DNA of 5,146 nt, taken from contig VBOF01000037.1 of assembly GCA_005877855.1 (NCBI GenBank), forward strand, positions 1-5,146, read 5' to 3'. This stretch comes from Nitrospirota bacterium. GTDB lineage: Bacteria > Nitrospirota > Nitrospiria > Nitrospirales > NS-4. The position numbers were made by a program, and so were the translations under genes. The notes beneath the pieces are model-generated. The model ran no database searches. It was given only the letters and a program-made list of their open reading frames with translations, and was not told the origin of the DNA. This document shows positions 1-5,101 of this stretch, one piece after another (the first letter of the stretch is position 1; the number at the start of each line of letters is the position of its first letter).

Positions 1-2
1 CG

Positions 3-311
3 ATGGACGACTCTGTGCGGCTTGCAATGAAATCCACAGGCGTTCGCTTCTCTACAGGGCGTGCGAACGTGTGGGATGCGTGGCTGGGCTTCAACATCAG
101 TCACGGTCTCGGCATGTTCCTTTTCGGCGCTGCAGCAGTTTGGCTTGGCCGGAACCTAGAGCACGTCGAAGTTGCAAGAGCGGTGCTGGCCATTCCGGTC
201 GTAATCGGACTTGCCTATTTCCTCCTGTCGGTGCGATTTTGGTTTTATGCGCCAGCGGTCGGTTCCGCCATTGCTACCGCCTGCTTCGTGGCAGCGTGGT
301 GGAGCTATTGA
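3..311 (+). CDS. Small multi-pass membrane protein, N-terminus probably outside the window
   Basis: The frame is open from the left edge to TGA at 309-311. Counting from the Met at position 3 gives 102 residues, but that Met is probably internal. The segment WDAWLGFNISHGLG (residues 24-37) resembles a conserved block that, as I recall, lies in the middle of small four-helix membrane proteins of unknown function, after a first membrane helix. Three hydrophobic stretches are visible, at roughly residues 33-49, 59-76 and 82-101. The loop after the first contains the charged stretch RNLEHVE, and the protein ends WWSY. No catalytic or metal-binding motif is evident apart from the conserved-looking N-x-S-H, and I assign no function. 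It is separated from tatA by 110 bp holding a hairpin and a separate promoter, so it is probably not co-transcribed with tatA. Membrane location is well supported; family identity is from memory and tentative. Confidence 0.7.
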   Translation: MDDSVRLAMKSTGVRFSTGRANVWDAWLGFNISHGLGMFLFGAAAVWLGRNLEHVEVARAVLAIPVVIGLAYFLLSVRFWFYAPAVGSAIATACFVAAWWSY

Positions 312-345
312 TGGCAGGAGTCAGCAAACGTTCCCCCTCACCTTG

Positions 346-370
346 CTCCTCTCCCTCCAGGGGAGAGGAG
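346..370. repeat. Perfect 10-bp inverted repeat, REP-like or terminator-like
   Basis: CTCCTCTCCC (346-355) and GGGAGAGGAG (361-370) are exact reverse complements around a 5-nt loop TCCAG. The arms are purine/pyrimidine-segregated, and the pyrimidine tract continues upstream to about 331. No T-run follows on either strand, so a classical intrinsic terminator is not supported. It lies 35 bp past the stop of the membrane protein and 15 bp before the tatA -35 box, where it could end or insulate the upstream transcript. CCTCTCCC/GGGAGAGG palindromes are, as I recall, dispersed between genes in many high-GC genomes, so a mobile intergenic palindrome is equally likely. Confidence 0.6.
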
Positions 371-385
371 AATAGGCTTCATTCC

Positions 386-415
386 TTGACACTGCTCAGA
401 ACGCGCGCGTAGAGT
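386..415 (+). promoter_or_regulatory. sigma70-type promoter of tatA
   Basis: A perfect -35 hexamer TTGACA (386-391) is followed after 18 bp by TAGAGT (410-415), which matches four of six -10 consensus positions including T1, A2 and T6. Only 6 nt separate the -10 box from the tatA ATG at 422, so the predicted transcription start falls on or next to the start codon. No purine-rich Shine-Dalgarno sequence is present just upstream of the ATG. The promoter would drive tatA and probably the two genes after it. Confidence 0.65.
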
Positions 416-421
416 AACTGT

Positions 422-1267
422 ATGTTCGGCACCATGGGCGTCACAGAGCTGATCCTGATCCTGGCGATCGTCCTGATCGTCTTCGGCGCGGGCAAACTGC
501 CGAAGATCGGCGAAGGTGTGGGCAAAGCCCTTAAGGGCTTCAAAAAGGAGATGCGCGAGGTCGAGCCGCCCCCGCAGGCGCCCGAGCAGGCGCAGGCGGT
601 CGACGCGCAGGTCGTCTCTGGCGGGCCCCAGCCCGTGCCGCCGCAGCCGCCAGGTCAGCCCACCCCGCAACCCGCCGCGCCCGCCGCGCGCGTGCCGTCA
701 GCGGCACCACCGCCCGCGCCGCCACAGATGGGGCCGGGTGCGACGCCCGGGACGACCGCGTACATGGTGGCCCAGCAGGCCTGGAAACCGGTCACGCCGC
801 CTCCCGTCGCGCCTCCACCATCTCCGGCTGGAACGCCCAGCCCCGGAACACCGGGCTCGACTCCTGCGGCGCCGGCGCAGCCTTCCGGTTTCAAAGCCGT
901 CGTGAACAAGGCCGCCGTCGAGCGCGTCATGGCCCAACAGAACGCCTTGAAGGCCAAACAACAGCCAGCTCAGCAGCCGGAGGCGAACGTGCCCACGATG
1001 GATCGCCAGGCGTTGGAAGCGGCCGGCATGCAGCCTCCCTCGGCAGCCCCTGCCAGCAAGGCTCCAAACCCGAAGGACCTGGAAAAGCTGGGGTCAGGCA
1101 TTGGCGATGCGCTGCGCACTTTCCGGGAGGCCGCCAATGACGTGCGCCGCGCCATCGATCCGTCCATGCACACGATCAAGGCGGAAGTGGAAGCTGCGCA
1201 GAAAGAGATCCAGTCCTCGATCGACTACGTCAAGGAAACCCCCAAGGTCGAAGAACCGCCGAAATAA
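422..1267 (+). CDS. tatA: TatA-family twin-arginine translocase subunit with long Pro-rich linker and second amphipathic-helix-like segment
   Basis: TatA forms the protein-conducting part of the Tat pathway, which exports folded proteins across the inner membrane. Residues 1-47 are a textbook TatA module: MFG start, polar Glu9, membrane helix about 8-21, FG hinge (21-22), KLP, then the amphipathic helix with GFKKEM (39-44). FG-x-x-KLP favours TatA over TatB. At 281 residues it is much longer than E. coli TatA (about 90). Residues 49-154 are a low-complexity linker with 36 prolines. Residues 219-241 then match the first amphipathic helix in spacing (L-x-K-[IL]-G-x-G-[VI]-G-x-A-L-x-x-F), followed by a charged helical tail that ends in Pro-rich residues. 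No second membrane helix accompanies it. The Met422 start is chosen for the family-typical MFG; Met434 is an alternative. No tatB or tatC lies in the window. The next ATG follows this stop with no gap. The TatA call is firm; the role of the extension is unknown. Confidence 0.93.
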   Translation: MFGTMGVTELILILAIVLIVFGAGKLPKIGEGVGKALKGFKKEMREVEPPPQAPEQAQAVDAQVVSGGPQPVPPQPPGQPTPQPAAPAARVPSAAPPPAPPQMGPGATPGTTAYMVAQQAWKPVTPPPVAPPPSPAGTPSPGTPGSTPAAPAQPSGFKAVVNKAAVERVMAQQNALKAKQQPAQQPEANVPTMDRQALEAAGMQPPSAAPASKAPNPKDLEKLGSGIGDALRTFREAANDVRRAIDPSMHTIKAEVEAAQKEIQSSIDYVKETPKVEEPPK

Positions 1268-2056
1268 ATGCCGATCCCCGCGGCCTTCCGTCTCTGCTGG
1301 GCGCCCCTCCTGATCAGTCTGAGCCTCGCCGGCTGCGTGGTGTCCACGGACTATGCGGCCCCTGCGCCGGAGCAGGTGCTGCCGCGCCTGCTGGCGGTGC
1401 TGAAAGACCCGAACCCGGAGCAACGACGCACCGCCGCACAGGCCCTCGGAAAGATCGCACGCAAGGAGGCGATCCCGACACTCGTGGAAGCGCTACGCGA
1501 CCCGGATGCCGGCGTGCGCCGGAACGCCGCATGGGCGCTCGGCATGATCGGTGAAGCCGCCATGGGTCCGGACCGCTCGCCCCTCGCGTCGCTGCTGTTC
1601 GACCCCGACCCAGGCGTGCGCGAAGCGGCAGCGATGGCGATCGGGCTGACCGGTGATACACAGGCTGGGCTCGAACTGCTCCTTGAACGTATGAGCGAAC
1701 CCGGCACGCCCAGTGACTCGAAACGCCTGGCCGCCGCCGCGCTGGGCGGCATGGAAGCACGCACGGCTGTTCCGGTCCTGACCAAGCTGCTGGCTGACCG
1801 GGACCCCCGTGTCCGCCGGTGGGCCGTGGCCGCGCTGGGTGAGATCGCCGACCAGCAAACAGTCGCCCCACTCAGCAGGGTGCTGGCCACAGATCCCGAT
1901 CCGGGCGTGCGCGTCGAGGCCGCGTTCAGGCTGGGCAAGTTCGGCGGCGAGGCCGCCAGGCCCGCGCTCGCCGCCGCGCTCAAGGACGCCAACGCGGATG
2001 TCCGGCGTCTCGCCGACGCGGCGTTGAAGGAGTTGACGGGAGGCGGCCCGTCATGA
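1268..2056 (+). CDS. HEAT-repeat (PBS-lyase-like) lipoprotein
   Basis: The 262-residue product begins with a lipoprotein-type signal: a hydrophobic stretch from about 11 to 20 and lipobox LAGC with Cys23 as the predicted lipidated residue. After maturation it would be anchored to a membrane on the periplasmic side. The rest is almost entirely HEAT-like repeats of the form DPxxxVRxxAAxALGxIG, about 30 residues each. They are visible near 47-64, 78-95, 112-129, 147-162 (degenerate), 177-194, 209-226 and 240-257. Such solenoids are protein-binding scaffolds. No bilin-lyase context exists here, so the PBS-lyase label reflects only repeat similarity. The ATG directly follows the tatA TAA, with no strong Shine-Dalgarno, which suggests translational coupling. 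The stop overlaps the next start. An envelope scaffold function is inferred and its partner is unknown. Confidence 0.88.
   Translation: MPIPAAFRLCWAPLLISLSLAGCVVSTDYAAPAPEQVLPRLLAVLKDPNPEQRRTAAQALGKIARKEAIPTLVEALRDPDAGVRRNAAWALGMIGEAAMGPDRSPLASLLFDPDPGVREAAAMAIGLTGDTQAGLELLLERMSEPGTPSDSKRLAAAALGGMEARTAVPVLTKLLADRDPRVRRWAVAALGEIADQQTVAPLSRVLATDPDPGVRVEAAFRLGKFGGEAARPALAAALKDANADVRRLADAALKELTGGGPS
2038..2043 (+). promoter_or_regulatory. Shine-Dalgarno sequence of the HAD phosphatase gene
   Basis: GGGAGG lies inside the end of the HEAT gene, 9 nt before the ATG at 2053. This start overlaps the preceding TGA as ATGA, so re-initiation and this ribosome binding site can both serve the downstream gene. 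It supports 2053 as the start. Confidence 0.7.
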
Positions 2057-2613
2057 GAAAACGCGCAAGACCGGGTAAACCGATTTTGGGGGTGGACATT
2101 GACAACGTCCTGGCGGAGTCAGACGCGCGTCTGCGGGCCCTGTTCCGGAAGCTCTACGGAATCACGCTGAAAGAGCATCAGATGACCCAGTACGACTACA
2201 TGACCTACGGAGTCACCGAGGAGCAGCTCAGGCAAGTGTTTCGAATCTTCAATGTCGAGGCGTGCCGGACCCTGAAGGTCGTGCCAGGCGCGAAGACCGC
2301 GATGCAACAACTCGCAGGCCGCTATGAGATCGCGCTGGTCACCAGCCGCAACCCCGAGTCCAAAGCCAGCACCGAGTACTGGCTCCGCGCCAAGGGCCTG
2401 CCCTACGATCAGCTCCACTTCAACGACGACAAGCACGCGCTCGGCATCCCCTACCACGCCTTCATCGAGGACCGCCACGAGCACGCCCACCTGATCGCCG
2501 AGACCGGTGCCACCGTCTATTTGCTCACACGCCCGTGGAATGCCACTCCCCTCGCCCACCCCAACGTCCGCCGCGTGCACACCTGGTCCGAGATCTTAGA
2601 TCACCTCATGTAA
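2053..2613 (+). CDS. HAD-superfamily 5'(3')-deoxyribonucleotidase-like phosphatase
   Basis: The 186-residue protein has the motifs of HAD phosphatases close to the NT5C-type cytosolic deoxyribonucleotidases. Motif I is DIDN (15-18), with Asp15 the expected nucleophile and Asp17 the acid/base. An alpha-helical cap follows at about 25-85. Motif II is the Thr-Ser of TSRN (97-100) after a hydrophobic strand, and motif III is probably Lys127 in NDDKHALG. Motif IV is ED (139-140), where many relatives have DD. The RPWN near 160-163 matches the conserved (Q/R)-P-W/Y-N of this family. By homology it removes phosphate from nucleoside monophosphates, but substrate is not readable from sequence and a housekeeping or repair role would be speculation. 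There is no signal peptide, so it should be cytoplasmic, unlike the two upstream products. It is coupled to the HEAT gene by an ATGA overlap and ends the three-gene unit. Confidence 0.85.
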   Translation: MRKRARPGKPILGVDIDNVLAESDARLRALFRKLYGITLKEHQMTQYDYMTYGVTEEQLRQVFRIFNVEACRTLKVVPGAKTAMQQLAGRYEIALVTSRNPESKASTEYWLRAKGLPYDQLHFNDDKHALGIPYHAFIEDRHEHAHLIAETGATVYLLTRPWNATPLAHPNVRRVHTWSEILDHLM

Positions 2614-2630
2614 GACATCGTTCCTCTGGT

Positions 2631-2659
2631 CCGCCTTAACCTGCGAAAGCGGGTGGCGG
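2631..2659 (+). terminator. Hairpin 3' of the HAD gene, without a U-tract
   Basis: Beginning 18 nt after the stop codon, CCGCC (2631-2635) pairs with GGCGG (2655-2659). Within this, ACCTGC (2639-2644) pairs with GCGGGT (2649-2654) with one wobble, closed by a GAAA tetraloop, and TTA is bulged. No T-run follows, so if it ends transcription it would act with Rho or as a processing/stability end. It partly overlaps the first intergenic repeat copy and might belong to that element. Confidence 0.4.
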
Positions 2660-2722
2660 CAAGCTGGGCGCCCATATCGAGCGCAGCGCGTACAGGCGAG
2701 TCTGCGGGGCCTCGACGCCGAA
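2642..2722. repeat. Intergenic structured repeat, copy 1
   Basis: The best conserved 58 bp (2665-2722) match 2756-2813 at 51 positions without gaps. The core opens with the perfect palindrome TGGGCGCCCA (2665-2674) and contains GAGTCTGCGGGGCCTCGAC. The copy is enclosed by complementary arms CGGGTGGC (2650-2657) and GCCACCCG (2723-2730). Similarity to copy 2 extends weakly leftwards through a GCGGGTG block (2649-2655) with one indel. Confidence 0.75.
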
Positions 2723-2731
2723 GCCACCCGT

Positions 2732-2813
2732 TGCAATCGAGCGGGTGACACCGCATGGGCGCCCAGATGCAGCGCGGGGCGTACAGCCGAGTCTGCGGGG
2801 CCTCGACGGCGAA
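2732..2813. repeat. Intergenic structured repeat, copy 2
   Basis: Second copy, offset 91 bp from the first across the conserved core 2756-2813, with the same opening palindrome TGGGCGCCCA (2756-2765). Its enclosing arms differ from those of copy 1: CGCA-TGGGCG (2752-2761) pairs with CGCCCA (2815-2820) and TGCG (2823-2826) around a 2-nt bulge. Pairing is thus kept although the arm sequences differ. A more decayed continuation may follow (around 2822-2845). Confidence 0.72.
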
Positions 2814-2907
2814 ACGCCCAGCTGCGATGGGCTATGCGGGGGCAGGACCCGCTCAAAGAGCAACGGGTTCCCGGCTCGGCTGGGCTGCTTGCCGACAGGA
2901 CCCGCCA

Positions 2908-2928
2908 TACAATGGATGGACGATCCAT
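2908..2928 (+). promoter_or_regulatory. -10-like element and small hairpin at the dinB start
   Basis: TACAAT (2908-2913) matches five of six -10 positions. No good -35 is found at 16-18 bp spacing; TTGCCG (2889-2894) is only 13 bp away. ATGGAT (2912-2917) and ATCCAT (2923-2928) form a 6-bp inverted repeat with a 5-nt loop that covers the first two bases of the chosen dinB ATG. A transcript starting near 2920 would lack most of the left arm, so promoter use and hairpin formation would be alternatives. No recognisable SOS box was found. Confidence 0.4.
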
Positions 2929-4000
2929 GCGCATCGTCGCACACATTGACATGGACGCGTTCTACGCGGCGATCGAAGAACGGGACACGCCGCGCTTTCG
3001 CGGGCTGCCGATCGCCGTCGGCGCCGATCCCGAGGGCGGCAAAGGCCGCGGCGTCGTGGCTGCGGCCAACTACAAGGCGCGCGCATACGGCATCCACTCG
3101 GCCATGCCGATCTCCACGGCCTGGCGGCTCTCGGAGGCCGCCCGGCGCCAGGGCAAGCCGCCTGTCGTGTTTCTGAGCGTGGACATGAAGAAGTACGCCG
3201 AGGTCTCTCAGCGCGTGATGGCGATCATCCGGGGCTTGGCCCCGGTCGTGGAGGAAGCGGGGATCGACGAAGCCTATGCAGACCTCAGCTTTGCCGGCTC
3301 GTACGAGAAGGCGGAAGCGGTCTGCCGGGACATCAAGCAGGCGATCCGGGACCGCGAGCGGTTGACCGCATCGGTCGGGATCGGGCCCAACAAGCTGATC
3401 GCGAAGATCGCCTCGAACGAGAAGAAGCCGGACGGGCTCACCGTCGTCCACGAGCGAGAAGCCGAAGCGTTCCTCGAGCCGTTGCCTGTCCGCAAGATCC
3501 CCGGCATCGGCCCCAAGACCGACGCGGAGCTGGCGAAACAGGGGGTCAGGCTCGTGCGGGATCTGAAGCGCTTCTCGCGGGAGGAGTTACAGGAACGGTT
3601 CGGCAAGCGCGGCGCGGAGTTCTACGACATGATCCGCGGCCTAGACGAGACGCCGCTTCAAGAGAACTACGAGCCAAAGTCCATCGGCGAGGAGGAAACC
3701 TTCGACCAGGACACCCTCGACACGATCTTCATCGGCGAGCGCCTCAAGGATCTGGTCCAAGAGGTCACGCAACGGCTCTCAGCCGAGGGCTTCCGGCAGT
3801 TCCGCACGGTCGTCGTGAAGGCCCGGTTCGCCGACTTCGAAACTCACACGCGCGCCCACACGCTCCCGCAGCCGGCTGATTCCGCGGCGACCCTGGAATT
3901 CGAAGCATGGAAGCTCCTGGTGCCGTTCCTGGACCGACGGGAGAACCCGAAATTGAAACCCATCCGTCTGATCGGCGTCCGGGTCGAGAAGCTCCAGTGA
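2927..4000 (+). CDS. dinB: DNA polymerase IV (Y-family translesion polymerase DinB)
   Basis: A Y-family polymerase that copies past damaged bases without proofreading. From Met2927 it has 357 residues, close to E. coli DinB (351). The palm starts HIDMDAFYAAIE with catalytic Asp8, Met9 backbone ligand and aromatic steric-gate position Tyr13. ANYKARAYGIHSAMP (47-61) is the nucleotide-binding fingers block. Asp114-Glu115 in GIDEAYAD are the other metal-binding acidic residues. SVGIGPNKLIAKIAS (149-163) is the signature thumb-side motif. IPGIGPKT (191-198) is a helix-hairpin-helix, and the little finger begins around 245. Between fingers and palm, SEAARRQGKPPVVFLS replaces the usual short LCP segment. 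The protein ends LIGVRVEKLQ, with no canonical clamp-binding tail beyond. Longer starts at 2834 or 2912 are possible, but residues before 2927 look like translated spacer. The insert and ending recall, from memory, DinB of archaeal and candidate-phylum genomes, so transfer is possible but unproven. Confidence 0.95.
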   Translation: MRIVAHIDMDAFYAAIEERDTPRFRGLPIAVGADPEGGKGRGVVAAANYKARAYGIHSAMPISTAWRLSEAARRQGKPPVVFLSVDMKKYAEVSQRVMAIIRGLAPVVEEAGIDEAYADLSFAGSYEKAEAVCRDIKQAIRDRERLTASVGIGPNKLIAKIASNEKKPDGLTVVHEREAEAFLEPLPVRKIPGIGPKTDAELAKQGVRLVRDLKRFSREELQERFGKRGAEFYDMIRGLDETPLQENYEPKSIGEEETFDQDTLDTIFIGERLKDLVQEVTQRLSAEGFRQFRTVVVKARFADFETHTRAHTLPQPADSAATLEFEAWKLLVPFLDRRENPKLKPIRLIGVRVEKLQ

Positions 4001-4018
4001 GCTGCGGAACATGCGCTG

Positions 4019-4027
4019 TGCTACACT
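4019..4027 (+). promoter_or_regulatory. Extended -10 promoter of the IDO-family gene
   Basis: TG (4019-4020), one base, then TACACT (4022-4027) forms an extended -10 element that can work without a strong -35; none is evident at 17 bp. Only 5 nt separate it from ATG 4033, so transcription should begin at or within a base or two of the start codon. TAAAAT (4027-4032) is another -10-like hexamer but abuts the ATG. No Shine-Dalgarno sequence lies in this AT-rich leader. Confidence 0.45.
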
Positions 4028-4032
4028 AAAAT

Positions 4033-5101
4033 ATGGATCTCGGCTCTTTCGATGTCTCACCAGAGCGTGGCTTCCTGCCACGCCGCGATCCCCTCGCGAC
4101 GCTCACAGACCGCTGGCCCGCGGTTCTGAATGACCTTGCTCAGGCGCTCCCCAAGCTCCTGGCGGCCCGACAACTCCGGGCTTATGTCGACGCCCTGCGG
4201 GAGAGTTGGAGCAGCAGCCGTGGCAACCGGGATCTCGACGAACTCCGCAGCGCCGCTCGCATCCTGTCGTTCGCCGGCCATGGGTACGTCTGGGAAGACC
4301 CGCATCGGCCGACCGACCGGATCCCCGCAAGCCTCGCTGTGCCCTCGCAGCACGTGATGAAAAAGCTCGGCCGGCCGCCCGTGCTGTCCTACGCTTCCTA
4401 CGCGCTGGACAACTGGCGGCGGCTTGACGCGACGAGGCCGATCGAGCTCGGCAACATCACCCTGCTGCAAAACTTCCTCGGCGGGTTGGACGAAGAGTGG
4501 TTCGTGCTAGTCCATGTGGACATCGAGGCCAAAGCCGGGAAGGCGCTCGCCGGGATCGCCCAGGCGCTCCGGGCGGCACGCGCCGACAACCCGGACGAAG
4601 TCATGCTGTGCCTGCACGCCGTCGCTGGTGCCGAGGAGCAGATGCATCACACGCTGCGGCGGATGCCGGAACGGTGCGACCCGTACATCTATTACAACCG
4701 CGTGCGCCCGTACATTCACGGGTGGAAGGACAATCCGACCCTGCCGCGCGGCGTCGTGTACGACGGCGTACCTGGCGGAGATGCGCGACTACATGCCGCC
4801 CAAGCATCGCGCGTTCATCGAAACCGTGGAGCGCTTGAACGATGCGTCAGGGAAGGCGTTGCTCTTCGGCTACGTGCGGGACCACCGGGAGCGCCATCCG
4901 AAACTCTGGGAAGCCTTCCGCGAGTGCGTCCGTCTGCTGGCCCGCTTCCGAGAGACACATTTGGACTACGCCGACCGCTACATCCACCAGCAGCATCAGC
5001 GGAGCGTCAGCAATCCGACCGGCGTGGGGACCGGCGGGACGCCGTTCATGACCTACCTGAAGAAACACCTCGAAGAGACGGAGCGATTCCTGGACGAGTA
5101 A
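4033..5101 (+). pseudogene. Indoleamine 2,3-dioxygenase-family gene, disrupted by an internal deletion with frameshift
   Basis: IDO is a haem enzyme that opens the indole ring of tryptophan to give N-formylkynurenine. The 5' part reads 246 residues from ATG 4033, with family blocks KLGRPPVLSYASYALDNW (111-128), EEWFVLVHVDIE (154-165), YYNRVRPYIHGWKDNP (220-235, Arg225 at the position of human IDO1 Arg231) and VVYDGV. At about 4766-4771 the homology jumps to another frame and continues AYLAEMRDYMPPKHRAF, then ETHLDYADRYI (the His at 4958-4960 is the expected proximal haem ligand) and GTGGTPFMTYLKK, ending at TAA 5099-5101. The Gly/Ser-rich substrate-loop block expected between VVYDGV and YLAEM is absent. 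Both halves are otherwise well preserved, so the lesion looks recent or is a sequence error. Joined, the halves give about 357 residues; the missing block would restore roughly 395, near human IDO1 (403). The original frame stays open to the window edge, so translation would yield a protein with an unrelated C-terminus lacking the haem ligand. It starts 32 nt after dinB. Confidence 0.85.
4766..4771 (+). other. Deletion/frameshift junction in the IDO-family gene
   Basis: GCGTAC at this point reads as the end of GV in the 5' frame and as AY in the 3' frame. Both family blocks abut here with nothing between them. The shared bases are compatible with a deletion between short direct repeats, although the removed sequence cannot be seen. 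No homopolymer run is present that would suggest a simple single-base sequencing slip. Confidence 0.6.

Larger units (their letters stand above)
2614..2926. other. Intergenic region between the HAD gene and dinB
   Basis: About 310 bp with no convincing gene. It holds the hairpin at 2631-2659, two copies of an ~80-bp repeat (2642-2722 and 2732-2813), a 10-bp direct repeat CAGGACCCGC (2843-2852 and 2896-2905), and a -10-like element next to the dinB start. Open frames crossing it on both strands are explained by lack of stop codons in GC-rich sequence; they run into or antisense to dinB and show no recognisable protein features. Confidence 0.6.

Noticed and set aside
1314..1992. Two overlapping minus-strand open frames (185 and 213 codons) opposite the HEAT gene
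   Set aside because: They mirror the periodic GC-rich codons of the HEAT repeats; compositions are low-complexity and no start signal or domain is visible.
2642..2813. CRISPR array
   Set aside because: Only two copies, about 80 bp each with imperfect identity and almost no spacer, and no cas genes nearby.
2834..2926. Longer N-terminus for DinB from ATG 2834
   Set aside because: The extra 31 residues translate noncoding spacer containing a direct repeat and the -10-like element, and the conserved polymerase fold begins immediately at Met2927.
2860..2930. LexA/SOS box before dinB
   Set aside because: No sequence resembling the Gram-negative (CTG-N10-CAG) or Gram-positive (GAAC-N4-GTTC) box was found in the proximal promoter; a lineage-specific operator cannot be excluded.
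2636..3451. Long minus-strand open frame (271 codons) antisense to dinB and through the intergenic repeat
   Set aside because: It lies opposite an unambiguous DinB, its product is Arg/Pro-rich with no recognisable motif, and it results from few stop codons in GC-rich DNA.
4514..4765. Reading the second IDO fragment as an independent gene starting at 4514
   Set aside because: Residues before about 4766 in that frame do not match the family and lie over well-conserved IDO sequence in the other frame; only the part from about 4766 is genuine.
4755..4780. Programmed ribosomal frameshift within the IDO gene
   Set aside because: There is no slippery heptamer, and a frameshift alone would not explain the missing 35-40 residue block.
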